This document shows, piece by piece, positions 8,120-17,780 of a stretch of DNA of 64,000 nucleotides. Location: contig NZ_JACHNC010000001.1 in the NCBI RefSeq assembly GCF_014205215.1, positions 9,296,501-9,360,500 on the forward strand. Reading direction: 5' to 3'. Under the pieces are notes generated by a model. That model was not told the origin of the DNA. It searched no databases and saw only the letters and a list, made by a program, of their open reading frames with translations. A program made the translations under genes and the position numbers. Numbering within the stretch: position 1 is the stretch's first letter; each line of letters starts with the position of its first letter. Origin of the DNA: Actinoplanes lobatus (GTDB lineage Bacteria > Actinomycetota > Actinomycetes > Mycobacteriales > Micromonosporaceae).

Positions 8120-9601
8120 TCACGGTCGACGGCGACCGGATGTCGATGCGGGACCGGCCCCCACCGCGGCGAGCGGCTCCCAGGCGAGTGCCGACCGTTC
8201 CGTGTCCAGCACGATCCACCCCCGGGACCCGAACGGCCCCGGATCCACCACGGCCGTGGGTCCGGCACCCGTCCCGATGGAGTCGAACGAACCCGGATCC
8301 AGCACGGCCACGGGCCCCGCACCGACGGAATCCGGATTCAGCACCGGCGCGGATCCGGAGCTCGGCCCCCAGACTCCGAGAAGACACAGATCGCCCATGG
8401 GCACGAGTTCGGCGCCCGGCTCCAGGAAACGGCGCGCGGCCGGACCCGGCACCGACCCGGAGATCGGCTTCCGGCCATCGAATGGGCCCGTGTCCGGCAC
8501 GGTGACCGGCTCGGGGACGGGCACGGTGAGCGAATTGGACACCGGCACGCTGACCGGACCGGAAACGGGCACGGCGGCCGGACCTGGGACGGGCACGGCG
8601 ATCTGACCGGAAACGGGCACGGTGAGCGGACCGGAAGCGGGCACGGTGAGCGAATTGGACACGGGCACGGTGAGCGGATCGGCGACCGGGGGCCGTGATT
8701 CGGACGGGTCCGGCGCGGGCGCGGCGACGGAACTACGGCGGCGGCCGGACGGGAGGGTGAGCAGAAGCAGGGCGGCGGTGAGGACGGCCAGGCCCACGAC
8801 ACTCCGCGCGGACATCGGCTCGCGCAGCAGCAGGACGCCGATGACCGCCGCGCAGGCCGGTTCGAGCAGGGCCAGGGTGCCGGCCGTGGCCGGGGCCGTG
8901 GTTCGCAGGCCACGGCCGTAGAGCAGGTACGCGCCGGCCGAAGCGACCACGATCAGGTAGCCGATCACGGCCGCTCCGTGTGGGGTGACGAGCCAGCCGG
9001 GCGCGTCGAGCAGCAGCGCCGGGGAGAGCAGGAGGCCCGCGCTCAGGAAGACCACGGCCATCGTGACGCCGGGGTCGCCGCCGCGCTGGATGACGGTGGC
9101 GCTGCCGACCGTGAAGACGGCGTAGCTGACGCCCGCACCCAGGGCGAGCAGCACCCCGGCGGTCATCGGCCGGCCGTCGGGGCGGGCGAGGGCCAGCAGC
9201 GCCACGCCGCTGATCGCCAGTGTGGTGGCGAGCAGCCAGCGGCCGGTGACACCGCCCCGGCGCCGGACGACGGCGAGCAGACCGGCGAAGACGGGCACGC
9301 TGGTCATGGCCACGACGCTGCCGACGGTGACGCCGGCCAGGTCCAGCGCGCTGAAGTAGCAGGCCTGGTAGGAGGCCATCGCGACGGCCGCGACGGCGAC
9401 CGGACGGCGGCGGGTGAGCACGGCGCGCAGCCGCCCGGCACGGCACAGTGTCAGCAGGAGGAGCCCGCCGCCGAGGACCCGGGCCGCGCCGACCGACGCC
9501 GGTGGGGTGCCGTCCGGCAGGTACGAGGTGGCCAGCCCGATCGTGCTCCACAGCAGGGCAGCGGTCATGATGGCGAACTGGCCGCCGGGGAGAGGGGTCA
9601 C
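8120..9601 (-). CDS. EamA/DMT-family transporter with long repetitive C-terminal tail
   Basis: Residues 1-300 form a ten-helix drug/metabolite transporter: ALLWSTIGLATSYLP at the first helix, ARVLGGGLLLL, GVSYAVFTVGSA near the second EamA repeat, and LLEPACAAVIGVLLLREP. EamA proteins export small metabolites at the inner membrane; the substrate here is unknown. The frame then stays open for about 190 residues. These include eight repeats of eight residues of the type P-V-S-G-P-L-T-V at about 305-369, then Gly/Pro-rich sequence. GTG at 9601 is chosen because the family core starts at once; ATG at 9568 is an alternative. Whether the tail is a selected feature or drift past a lost stop is unclear. 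It is divergent from the methyltransferase at 9853. Confidence 0.8.
   Translation of the reverse strand: MTPLPGGQFAIMTAALLWSTIGLATSYLPDGTPPASVGAARVLGGGLLLLTLCRAGRLRAVLTRRRPVAVAAVAMASYQACYFSALDLAGVTVGSVVAMTSVPVFAGLLAVVRRRGGVTGRWLLATTLAISGVALLALARPDGRPMTAGVLLALGAGVSYAVFTVGSATVIQRGGDPGVTMAVVFLSAGLLLSPALLLDAPGWLVTPHGAAVIGYLIVVASAGAYLLYGRGLRTTAPATAGTLALLEPACAAVIGVLLLREPMSARSVVGLAVLTAALLLLTLPSGRRRSSVAAPAPDPSESRPPVADPLTVPVSNSLTVPASGPLTVPVSGQIAVPVPGPAAVPVSGPVSVPVSNSLTVPVPEPVTVPDTGPFDGRKPISGSVPGPAARRFLEPGAELVPMGDLCLLGVWGPSSGSAPVLNPDSVGAGPVAVLDPGSFDSIGTGAGPTAVVDPGPFGSRGWIVLDTERSALAWEPLAAVGAGPASTSGRRRP
8496..8687. repeat. Eight tandem 24 bp units inside the transporter tail
   Basis: Exactly eight 24-base units starting GGCACGGTGA or a close variant. 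The unit is a multiple of three, so the minus frame gives an eight-residue repeat. Units differ by point changes only. The array starts within a few codons of where a normal EamA protein would end. Confidence 0.85.
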
Positions 9602-9833
9602 GCGGGTTTCCGATCCGGGTGTCGCTGAACTGCGGTGACAGCGCCGAGTCAACGGCACTCCGGCGGCACGGAACATCCCTCTCCGCCCGATCGTGGAGGT
9701 AGTGCACGCCGCCGGGCGAATCGGTTCACCCACCCTGACGAGAGGCCGTGGGCGTTGAGAACCGAGTCGATAGCGCGCATTTCCGCGTACCCGGAAAGGC
9801 ACGTGGCCCGGCAGGGCAGCAAGCCGCGGCCGA

Positions 9834-9852
9834 TATATGCATTCTGGTTCTC
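9834..9852 (+). promoter_or_regulatory. Putative -10 region for a leaderless transcript of the methyltransferase
   Basis: TATATG lies 14 bases before the GTG start at 9853 in an otherwise GC-rich intergenic stretch. No Shine-Dalgarno sequence precedes the GTG. Together these suggest transcription starting at or next to the start codon. The -35 position shows no clear match. Confidence 0.35.
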
Positions 9853-10638
9853 GTGACGAAACCATATGACGTCTTCGATGCGGCAGCGGCGGACTACGAC
9901 AGCGTGGGGGTGGATTTCGTCGGGCCGATGGGGTCGGCGCTGGTCGAGGCCGCCGGGATCCGGGCCGGTGAGCGGGTGCTGGACGTGGGCTGCGGGCGCG
10001 GGGCGGTGCTGTTCCCGGCCGCCGCCGCGGTCGGCCCGTCCGGTTCGGTGACCGGAATCGACATGGCACCGGCCATGGTGGAGCTGACCCGGGCCGCGGC
10101 GGCCGGCTTGCCGCAGGTCACCGTGGCGGTCGGCGACGGTCAGGCGCCGGACTTCCCGGCCGGCTCGTTCGATGTGGTGGCGCTCGGTCTGGTGCTGTTC
10201 TTCCTGCCGGATCCGGAGGCCGCGCTGCGGGCGTACCGCCGGCTGCTGCGTCCCGGCGGCCGGCTCGCGTTCAGCTGTTTCGCGGCGTTCGACCCGGGCT
10301 ACCGGGAGGCGATGCGGGTGATCGGCGAGCACACCGACGAGCCGCCTCAGCAGCCGAAACTCCCGGCGATGTTCGACAGCGAGGACACCTTGCGGTCCGC
10401 GGTGGGCGCCGCCGGCTTCGATGGCGTCACGATCGGCGATCTGACGGTACGCAGTGAGTTCCGCGACCTGGAGCACTTCCTCGCCTGGGTGGACTCGCAC
10501 GCCGGCCGGGCCGTGCTGCGCCGGGTCCCCGCCGAACGCCGTCCCGCGTTGCTGGCCGCGCTCGCGCCGGTGCTGCCGGATCCGCCGGCGATGAGCACCG
10601 GGGTGCGCCTGGTCGGTGCGGTGCGCCCGGCGGGCTGA
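9853..10638 (+). CDS. Class I SAM-dependent methyltransferase (UbiE/type 11-like)
   Basis: The protein has 261 residues. The SAM-binding motif I is VLDVGCGRGAV near residue 43, followed by GIDMAPAMVELTR (motif II acidic region) and the segment SFDVVALGLVLFFLPDPEAALR that corresponds to motifs IV-V. RPGGRLAFS marks the post-motif strand. The substrate is not predictable from sequence. GTG at 9853 gives MTKPYDVFDAAAADYD, a usual start for the family; the frame is open upstream but unlike any family member. It stands alone: divergent from the EamA gene and convergent with the secreted hydrolase, with a terminator at its stop. Confidence 0.85.
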   Translation: MTKPYDVFDAAAADYDSVGVDFVGPMGSALVEAAGIRAGERVLDVGCGRGAVLFPAAAAVGPSGSVTGIDMAPAMVELTRAAAAGLPQVTVAVGDGQAPDFPAGSFDVVALGLVLFFLPDPEAALRAYRRLLRPGGRLAFSCFAAFDPGYREAMRVIGEHTDEPPQQPKLPAMFDSEDTLRSAVGAAGFDGVTIGDLTVRSEFRDLEHFLAWVDSHAGRAVLRRVPAERRPALLAALAPVLPDPPAMSTGVRLVGAVRPAG

Positions 10639-10650
10639 GCCGCCGGGCGC
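10623..10650. terminator. Hairpin terminator at the methyltransferase stop codon
   Basis: A perfect 11 bp stem (GCGCCCGGCGG paired with CCGCCGGGCGC) around a six-base loop that contains the stop codon. It lies between two convergent genes, so it could serve both. There is no U-tract, as is common in actinobacteria. Confidence 0.65.
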
Positions 10651-10662
10651 GTCCGTGAATGA

Positions 10663-11760
10663 TCAGGCGAACCGGGCGGCGATCCAGTCCGCGACCAGGT
10701 CGGCGGACTCGATCACGGCGGTGTCGTGGGTGGCGCCGTCGATCGTCTCGAAGGTGAGCGAGACCCCGTACGCCTGGATCTGTCCGGCCAGGAGCTCGGA
10801 GAGGAAGTAGGGGACGGCCTCGTCGTCGGTGCCGTGCACGAGCAGGATCGGCGAGCTCGGCGCGGTCTGGAGCGGGTTCTCGTAGGAGGCCATCTTGGTG
10901 ATCACCGCGTTCGGCACGACGCCGCCCTCGACCAGCTGCTCGGCGGTGAAGTTCTCGTAGGCGGCCATGATCTCGTACAGGCAGCCGGTCTGGAGGACGC
11001 CGAGCTGGGCCTCGGCGGGGGCGGCGAGGACGTTGGCGGGTTTGAAGCTCGGTTCGACGGCGTTCACGCCGTACAGGGCCATCACCAGGTAGCCCTGGAC
11101 CGGGGTGCCCGCGATGTACGGGATGATCTCCTGTGCGTTGGAGAGCGGGGCGATCGCCACGGCGCCCTTGAGGACCAGGTTGCCGTCGTAGGACGGGGCT
11201 AGCTGACTGGCGAACAGTGAACCGGTGCCGCCCTGCGAGTGGCCGTCGACGACGTACTGGGTGGACAGTGCGGAGTCGAGGTTGCGGGCCGCCCGTACGT
11301 TGTCGATGATCGACCGGCCGGCAGTGGCTCCGATCAGGTAGGGGTGCTGCTGCGCCGTCCCGAGCCCGGGATAGTCCGGCGCGGCGACCGTCCAGCCGCG
11401 TTCGAGCAGTTCGGCGACGGCGATCCGGGCCTCCTCCCAGAACACCGCCTGGTTGGTGGAGGGGGCGCAGGTGTCGGCGAGCCCGGTGGTGCCGTGTCCC
11501 CACGCCACGACCCGGTTCTTCTTGTTGGTGCGTGGAGTGAGGACCAGACCGGTCGCGGTGATGACCCCACCGTGGATGTTGGTGGTGGCGTACTGGATCC
11601 GCTTGCCGGTGGCGAGAGCGGACAGACTCGGCGGCAGACTCGCGGTTGACGAGCTGAGCACGGTTCCCGGCACTGCCGCGTACGCCGGTCCGGCGGTCGC
11701 GACGACCACCCCGCACGCGGCGATCAACGCGGCGAGGATGAGTCGGGAGATCTTCTTCAT
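10663..11760 (-). CDS. Secreted lipase-family alpha/beta hydrolase
   Basis: A 365-residue exported hydrolase of the secretory lipase (LIP) type. The signal peptide MKKISRLILAALIAACGVV ends at A-Y-A before AVPG. The nucleophile elbow is G-H-S-Q-G-G in the context VVDGHSQGGTGS. An oxyanion-type segment VVAWGHGTTG precedes it. The acid and His are likely in LLVHGTDDEAVPY and DGATHDTAV. Typical substrates of the family are esters and triglycerides; the natural substrate is unknown. ATG at 11760 follows AGGGAACGGGG and gives the signal peptide; longer readings lack sense. Upstream, 190 bases of relatively AT-rich sequence should hold its promoter. It is convergent with the methyltransferase. Confidence 0.88.
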   Translation of the reverse strand: MKKISRLILAALIAACGVVVATAGPAYAAVPGTVLSSSTASLPPSLSALATGKRIQYATTNIHGGVITATGLVLTPRTNKKNRVVAWGHGTTGLADTCAPSTNQAVFWEEARIAVAELLERGWTVAAPDYPGLGTAQQHPYLIGATAGRSIIDNVRAARNLDSALSTQYVVDGHSQGGTGSLFASQLAPSYDGNLVLKGAVAIAPLSNAQEIIPYIAGTPVQGYLVMALYGVNAVEPSFKPANVLAAPAEAQLGVLQTGCLYEIMAAYENFTAEQLVEGGVVPNAVITKMASYENPLQTAPSSPILLVHGTDDEAVPYFLSELLAGQIQAYGVSLTFETIDGATHDTAVIESADLVADWIAARFA

Positions 11761-11949
11761 GGCACCCCGTTCCCTGCTGAATCCGAAATGGATGATCGAT
11801 GGAGGCCACAGCCTAAAACCGTTCTCCCCCACCGTGGATCAGCATTCACGGGCACATGTCCGTGCCCTTTCAGGCATCAGCACACGTCAACTGAATGATG
11901 TGCCACCGAGATTCAAAAGATCCATTTAACCGGTCCTTCATGGTGTTAA

Positions 11950-13209
11950 TCAGACACCGCTGGGGTACGTCTCCGGCTCGTGCACGTCCACCCGGAGAGT
12001 GTGCAGCGGCCGCAGGGCCCGCGTCTCGCCGAACCACAGAAACGCGTCGTAACGTTCGCCGAGCACGGTCGGCACGTAGTTGGCCCAGCGCTCCCGCTCC
12101 GCCCGGTAGACCACGCCGATCGCCCGGTGCGGCAGGACCGTGGTGAGCAGATCCGGTCGCGGGCCCTCGGAGGGGAAGACGAACAGCCCGCACGGCGGGG
12201 CGGCCGCGTGTAAGACTTCCTCCAGCGAACCGGGCCGCGCCCCGGGCACACCCATGACCTCCATCGACTGCCCCCAGCCCGGTCCGGCCACCACCGTTCC
12301 CCGGTAGGTGCCGAAACCGACCAGCAGCACCTGGGCGTCGCCGTACCGTTCCCGCGCCAGCTGACCGATGCTGATCTCGCCGTACTGGGACTGATCGGTG
12401 GCCCGGGCGTCGCCGACGTGCGTGTTGTGCGCCCACACCACCGCCTTCGACGTGGGCCCGTACCGGCGCAGCAGCCGGTCCAGGGTCTGGTCCATGTGCC
12501 GGTCGCGGATGTTCCACGCCTCCGGGCCGCCCCGCACCATGGCCCGGTAGTAGCCCTCCGCCCCGGCCACCACCTCGGCGTTCTGCCACAACCCGAAGTC
12601 CCGGTCGCGGACCGCCGTCAGCATCGTCACCACCCGGTCCTCGCAGGCGACCGGCACGAACTGGGTGGCCCAGCCGTACGCGTTGGGATCCTCGTTGTAC
12701 GGCTCGAAGCACCGGTACGCGTCCAGCGCGGCCGGCACCAGATCCGGATCGTGCTCGCGCAGCCAGGTGAGGATCTCGCGCATCGACTCCCACAGCGAGT
12801 AGACGTCCAGCCCGTGGAAGCCGACCCGGTCGTCCGGCGGCCGCCGCGTGTTGCGGGCGTGCAGCCAGCGGGTGAAGTCGACGGTCTCCTCGTTGGCCCA
12901 CATCCAGGTGGGCCAGCGGTCGTAGCGGACCAGCGCGTCCCTCGGGTCGGCCCGGTCGTCGCGGACCGCGGCGTTCACCCGCTCGCAGTCCGGCCAGTCC
13001 CCCTCCACCGCGACGAAGGAGTACCCGCACTCGGCGATCAACCGTTTCGTGAGCTCGGCCCGCCACTCGTAGAACTCGTGCGTCCCGTGGGTGGCCTCGC
13101 CGATCATCACGACCCGCGCGGCGGCCGCACGATCCAGGAGGATCTCCAGGTCCCCCGGATCCCGCAACGGCCGGGCGATCGAGGCCACCTCGTCCCCGTA
13201 CCGGATCAT
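11950..13209 (-). CDS. Erythromycin esterase-like protein
   Basis: A 419-residue member of the erythromycin esterase superfamily. The conserved I-G-E-A-T-H-G-T-H-E segment is near residue 37, followed by F-V-A-V-E-G-D-W-P-D and the later W-A-H-N-T-H-V-G-D segment. These supply the His/Glu active-site residues known from EreA/EreB. True EreA/B enzymes open the macrolide lactone; most chromosomal homologues, such as those in soil actinobacteria, have no proven macrolide activity, so resistance should not be assumed. It sits 28 bases downstream of the TusA-like gene, so it may be the last gene of an operon with the phosphatase. Confidence 0.88.
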   Translation of the reverse strand: MIRYGDEVASIARPLRDPGDLEILLDRAAAARVVMIGEATHGTHEFYEWRAELTKRLIAECGYSFVAVEGDWPDCERVNAAVRDDRADPRDALVRYDRWPTWMWANEETVDFTRWLHARNTRRPPDDRVGFHGLDVYSLWESMREILTWLREHDPDLVPAALDAYRCFEPYNEDPNAYGWATQFVPVACEDRVVTMLTAVRDRDFGLWQNAEVVAGAEGYYRAMVRGGPEAWNIRDRHMDQTLDRLLRRYGPTSKAVVWAHNTHVGDARATDQSQYGEISIGQLARERYGDAQVLLVGFGTYRGTVVAGPGWGQSMEVMGVPGARPGSLEEVLHAAAPPCGLFVFPSEGPRPDLLTTVLPHRAIGVVYRAERERWANYVPTVLGERYDAFLWFGETRALRPLHTLRVDVHEPETYPSGV

Positions 13210-13237
13210 TACGGCCGGATACCCGGCACGAACCGCC

Positions 13238-13513
13238 CTATACGTCCGATCTATGCCACGGCCGGTCGGCCCGGGTCGCGGTGGCGCCGGCGGTCACCCG
13301 GACCCCGTACGCCGGACGGTCGTGCCCGTCGACCGGTCCCAGGTACTCGTGGCCGGTCAGGTGGCACCAGGCGGGCAGGTCGACGGGCGCGGCCGGATCG
13401 GTGGCGATCAGGTGGACGACCGCCCCGCCGGCCAGCGTGGTCGTCAACTTCCGCAGCTCGATCAGGAGCAGCACACAACGGCGGTCTCCACCGTCCAGAA
13501 CGACCGGGCTCAT
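13238..13513 (-). CDS. TusA-like sulfurtransferase-fold protein
   Basis: This 91-residue protein shows the TusA/SirA fold pattern: a first strand VVLDGGDRR, then Cys13 at the start of the helix VLLLIELRKL, then VVHLIATDPAA and the domain end PAWCHLTGHEYLG. TusA proteins relay sulfur on this Cys for tRNA thiolation or cofactor synthesis. Here the usual C-P-x-P motif is reduced to C-V-L-L, so the prolines are lost. It follows the phosphatase stop by 13 bases and precedes the esterase-like gene. Assignment is by pattern and moderately sure. Confidence 0.65.
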   Translation of the reverse strand: MSPVVLDGGDRRCVLLLIELRKLTTTLAGGAVVHLIATDPAAPVDLPAWCHLTGHEYLGPVDGHDRPAYGVRVTAGATATRADRPWHRSDV

Positions 13514-13526
13514 GCCCCGATCATGC

Positions 13527-15044
13527 CTAACGGGGCCGGGCCGCCAGGATGCAGGTGTCGTCGTCCGGGTTGGCGCGGCGCAACCGGGCCAGCAGTTCGG
13601 CCAGCGGCTGCTCGGGGGCCGACCGCACCGCGTCGTCGACCGAGGTGATCACCGCGTCCAGGCCCACGTCCAGGCTGCGCCGCCGGTGCTCGACCAGCCC
13701 GTCGGTGTAGAGCAGCAGCACGTCACCGGTGTGGAAGCTGAGGACGGCGTCGCTGTACCGGGCGTCGTCGACCACGCCCAGCATCGGGCCGGGCGGCCGG
13801 GACAGCGGGGCCGTGTGCCCGCCCCGGCTCAGCAGCGGCGGCGGGTGCCCGGCCTGCGCCCACACCAGCTCGCCGCGCGCCGGATCGAACCGGGCCACCA
13901 CGGCGGTCGCCGACAGCTCCGGCGACTCCGCCTCCAGCTCGCAGGTCAGCCGGTTCAGGTGCTCCAGGAGCGTACCGGGATCGCTGGTGACCACGGCGAG
14001 AGCGCGCAGCGCGTGCCGCAGCTGGGCCATCGTGGTGGCCGCGTGCGTGCCGTGCCCGGCGACGTCGCCGACGGCGAGCAGCACCGACCCGTCGCGCAGC
14101 GCCGCCGCGTGGTACCAGTCGCCGCCGACCAGCGTCTCCTGTCCGGCCGGCAGGTAGCGCACCGCCACCCGCAGCCCCGGCAGGTCGATCGGCTCGGCCG
14201 GGATCGGCAGGATGATCCGCTGGAGCCGGGCGGCCAGCTCGTGCTCGGCCGCGAGGGTCCGCTCCACCTCGGCCAGGCGTTCCACATTGGTCTGCTGCTC
14301 GGTGACGTCCTGAACGATGCCGCAGATCCGCAACGGATGCCCGGCACCGTCGCGCACCGCGTCGGCGACCGTCCGCAGATGCTTGATCCGCCCGCCGATC
14401 CGGACCCGGGTGACCACGTCCACCCGCTCGGCCCGCTCGAACGCCACCCGGGCGGCCGCCTGGAGCGGACGGTCGTCCTCGACCACGAAGCTGTCCGCCT
14501 CGTCCCGGCCGAGCGGCCCGAGCGCCGGATCCCGCTCGTAGATCCGGTACAGCTGCGGCGACCAGTAGATCTCCCCGCTGGCCAGGTCCCACTCGCCCCA
14601 GCCGAGGTTGCCGAGCCGCTCCATGCCGCCGAACCGGTGCAGCCGGTCCAGCCGCTCCCAGCTGACCAGCATCCCCGGCCCGAGCCGCCGGGCCCGCACC
14701 GTGAACTCACCGTCCCCGATCCGCACCGCGCCGAGATCGGCCGGCTCCCCGGTCTCCATCACCCGCTGGTAGACCGTCCACCGCTTCTCGGCCACCGCGT
14801 CCGGCGCCGTCCGGGTCACCGGCATGCCGATCAGCTGCGACCCGAGCCGCCCGTCCGGAGTCATCGCCTCCGGGCTGGCCGCCGCCCACACCAGGTCGAT
14901 CAGCCGCCCGTGCCCGTCGATCTCGGCGAGCAGATAGGCCGCCATCCCCGGCAGCGAATCCAGAACCCCGCGCACGGTCGCCAGCCACGGCGCCCCATTC
15001 TCATCGACCCGGACCCGCACATCGCTCACCACCCGCGCTCCCAC
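13527..15044 (-). CDS. PAS-domain SpoIIE-type PP2C serine/threonine phosphatase
   Basis: This 505-residue signalling protein has an N-terminal PAS-like region (about 15-130), a second PAS domain with its PAC segment (about 135-260, ending ICGIVQDVTEQQ), a short coiled linker, and a C-terminal SpoIIE/RsbU phosphatase domain. The metal-binding motifs are V-G-G-D-W-Y, A-V-G-D-V-A-G-H-G and L-L-Y-T-D-G-L-V-E. Such proteins dephosphorylate STAS anti-anti-sigma factors. A STAS protein lies at 53295-53639, but a partnership is only a guess. GTG at 15044 has a strong GGGGAGG site five bases upstream and is preferred over an upstream ATG. It is the first gene of a likely three-gene run. Confidence 0.9.
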   Translation of the reverse strand: MGARVVSDVRVRVDENGAPWLATVRGVLDSLPGMAAYLLAEIDGHGRLIDLVWAAASPEAMTPDGRLGSQLIGMPVTRTAPDAVAEKRWTVYQRVMETGEPADLGAVRIGDGEFTVRARRLGPGMLVSWERLDRLHRFGGMERLGNLGWGEWDLASGEIYWSPQLYRIYERDPALGPLGRDEADSFVVEDDRPLQAAARVAFERAERVDVVTRVRIGGRIKHLRTVADAVRDGAGHPLRICGIVQDVTEQQTNVERLAEVERTLAAEHELAARLQRIILPIPAEPIDLPGLRVAVRYLPAGQETLVGGDWYHAAALRDGSVLLAVGDVAGHGTHAATTMAQLRHALRALAVVTSDPGTLLEHLNRLTCELEAESPELSATAVVARFDPARGELVWAQAGHPPPLLSRGGHTAPLSRPPGPMLGVVDDARYSDAVLSFHTGDVLLLYTDGLVEHRRRSLDVGLDAVITSVDDAVRSAPEQPLAELLARLRRANPDDDTCILAARPR

Positions 15045-15505
15045 AGCGACCTCCCCGCCCGCTCTGGGTTTCCTGCTTACGCCAGCACAGGGCACCTCGG
15101 CATCCCCCGATCATCCGGGCGGGTAGCCCCGGCAGGCGCTCCGTCGCACACGTCACCCGGACGAGCGTCCGACGTTCGGCCCCCATCCATCCGCTTCGCG
15201 GTCCGGGCACCCCGATCACTCACCCTGACCGGTCCGGTCCCCACTCAAACCCTTCCCCGGTACGAACGAAGCGCCCCCATCCGGCAACCCACCCTCCACA
15301 CGGCACCCTTCCCCTCACCCGCCCACCGCGCCCCGTCGGCAACTCCTCCCGGCGCCACAGAGGCGGCCGGCGCACTACGAACAGGTCGCCGCCTCTCGCG
15401 ATCCCCTCGAACTCCCGCCAGCCTCCCGCTCCACTCCAGCCATTCAGCTCCACCCAACCCAACCCAACCGAGCCCCCACCCACGGCGCCCCAACACGACC
15501 GCCAC

Positions 15506-15645
15506 AACCACCACCTCGAACCCAGCAACCACCGCAACCACCACCTCGAACCCCAGCGACCGCCGCAACCACCACGTCGAACCCCAGCCGCCGCCGCAAC
15601 CACCACGTCGAACCCAGCAACACCGCAACCACCACTTCGAACCCG
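15506..15645. repeat. Five imperfect tandem units of about 30 bp
   Basis: Each unit begins AACCACCAC(C/G/T)TCGAACCC; copies start at 15506, 15536, 15567, 15598 and 15627. The period varies between 29 and 31, so no reading frame is maintained, which argues against a protein repeat. Confidence 0.8.
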
Positions 15646-16920
15646 ACCGCCCGCCAATCCCCACTGCCGACCGCCACCACTTCAAGCCCAGCCGCCACAC
15701 CACTTCCCACCAACCCAGCCGCACCCAGGACCCTCCGGTACCGACCGCTCCCACCGAACCCAGGCCCTTCCAGCGCCGAGCGCTCCCACCGACTTGCGGT
15801 CCCCGTTCCTCACGTCCTCTTGGCCCTGCCATTCCGGCGGGCGCTCCATCGAGCTCTCTCGCCTGAGGCAGCCCGGCCACTTCTCGCCCCCGCCAGCCGC
15901 CGCCGCGCCCCGGCCGCCCGCCGCGCCGCTGAAGCCGTCGCTGCAAGAACTCATCGCCCCACAAAGCCGCCACGCCCCGATACCCGGCCAGCGATCCCAC
16001 GGACGACACCACACAGTCACCACGGGCCCCTGCCCAGGCGGCTCCATCACCGAACGTCTCTTCGCGACGGCCCGACCGAGACGTGGACCCTCTCCGCATC
16101 CCCGACCCGCCCCTTTCTCCGACCGCTCGGCTCTCCCCACCTCGAGTGCCTCGACCGGCCCAGCGAGAGCAGCCACAGCATGGCCTTCCTCCACCAGCCC
16201 CCACAGCGCGCCGCCCGCCCAGCGCGATTCCAGAAGCCAGGAGATCCCCCGTTGGGTACAGCCGATACAGGTCCACCACCCCTGGAGCGACCGCGGCACG
16301 CCGACCCGCCACACAGGTCGCCCCACCGGGCGGAGACGACCCAGCCTCCCGCCGGACATCGCCCCCTCCGCGCCACCCCACTGTTCCGCGATCCCGCCGC
16401 CCAACCGGAAAGGCGAAGCCAATCCCCCACAGGCCGCCCACCCGCCAGCGCCGGGATCCGGAGCCGGCCCGAAACCAGGCAGGCAAGCAGAAGCGAGATG
16501 ACAGTCCTATCCGGAAGAAAGCAGACCCGGGTCCGGAAACTGCAGCCAAGCCGGGAAAAGGCGCTGGCCCAGGCACGCAAACCCAAAAATGCGCCAAGCC
16601 GAAGTCAGACGTAGACACGAAAGCGGACACGCAGACGGAAGCGCGCATAGGTCCAGAGGCATCCGCGGAACCCCGATCGATCACAGCATCACCAGCGACC
16701 GCGGGCGCAAGGACACACAAGCACGAAACCCGAGACGCCCGCGGCAGAGATAGCAGCCACACATTCCGAAGCGAACACAGCAACCGCGGAAGCGGAAGCG
16801 CGCCCGCAAGCCGAGGCGAGCCAGCTCCCGGTCTGCCGAGCACAGACTCGGAGCCAGGCACCGGCAGGGACAGAAGCACGAACGCGGATACGAAGGCGGA
16901 CACCGACACAGTCGCAGACG

Positions 16921-17100
16921 CGGAGCCAGGCGCGGAGCCAGGCGCGGAGCCAGGCGCGGAGCCAGGCGCGGAGCCAGGCGCGGAGCCAGGCGCGGAGCCA
17001 GGCGCGGAGCCAGGCGCGGAGCCAGGCGCGGAGCCAGGCGCGGAGCCAGGCGCGGAGCCAGGCGCGGAGCCAGGCGCGGAGCCAGGCGCGGAGCCAGGCT
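16921..17100. repeat. Fifteen near-identical 12 bp tandem units
   Basis: The unit CGGAGCCAGGCG is repeated 15 times without interruption; only the last base pair differs. It would read (E-P-G-A)n on plus and (G-S-A-P)n on minus. Near-perfect identity points to recent expansion or active slippage. Confidence 0.95.
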
Positions 17101-17556
17101 GGCCGCATCGGAGTTGGGCGCGGCGCAAACGTTGGGCGTTGCGCTGGTGTAGGCCCCATTCGCGGTGACGTTCATGGTCGCGGCGGAATTGGTCGGCAGC
17201 TGGCGAATGATTACGCCGTTTGCTTCGATCGCGCATCGTGGCGATCGCCTTCGGGGAGAATAGCTGCTGCTGCCGCATGCCTATATTTTCCTACGCCCGC
17301 GAGGAAAACTGTAAGTCCGGCCAAGAAGTCGATCATGCCAATTCCGGAGCAGAGGAAATATGAAGAACAGGCGTCATTGATGACGCAACGATAAACTGCA
17401 ACAGCGTAGAAACTATTGTTCATCAAGTTCCGCCAGCGCACCTTGAATCGGCGTGGCCAACGTAATCACGTAGGAAAGATGACGCACTCAGCGCGCTGCC
17501 AGGCCAGCCAGCTGAATTCGTAGCGGTCCAACCCGTGCGACCAGCGAAAGCGCCCA

Positions 17557-17780
17557 GGCCCAGCGCGGACAGGCCAGCGCGAACAAGCCAGCGCGGACAG
17601 GCCAGCGCGGACAAGCCAGCGCGGACAGGCCAGCGCGGACAAGCCAGCGCGGACAAGCCAGCGCGGACAAGCCAGCGCGGACAAGCCAGCGCGGACAAGC
17701 CAGCACGGACAAGCCAGCACGGACAAGCCAGCGCGGACAAGCCAGCACGGACAAGCCAGCACGGACAAGCCAGCGCGGAA
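17557..17780. repeat. Sixteen 14 bp tandem units
   Basis: The unit AAGCCAGCGCGGAC occurs 16 times, with A/G change at position 2 in early units and GC to AC changes in later ones. Fourteen is not a multiple of three, so the translated period is 42 bases. It ends about 65 bases from the stop of the MazF-like gene. Confidence 0.95.

Noticed and set aside
11950..13209. Macrolide-resistance gene
   Set aside because: Motifs place it in the erythromycin esterase superfamily, but most chromosomal members are not resistance enzymes and nothing in the context supports that role.
16083..17278. Open frames reading (E-P-G-A)n on plus and (G-S-A-P)n on minus
   Set aside because: Both arise from the 12 bp array, which is open in several frames. 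Flanking sequence shows no recognisable domain, start signal or codon bias.
17211..17441. Small membrane-like frame on the minus strand in the low-GC patch
   Set aside because: It has a hydrophobic stretch but no ribosome binding site, no family and runs into neighbouring repeats; kept only as a remark.
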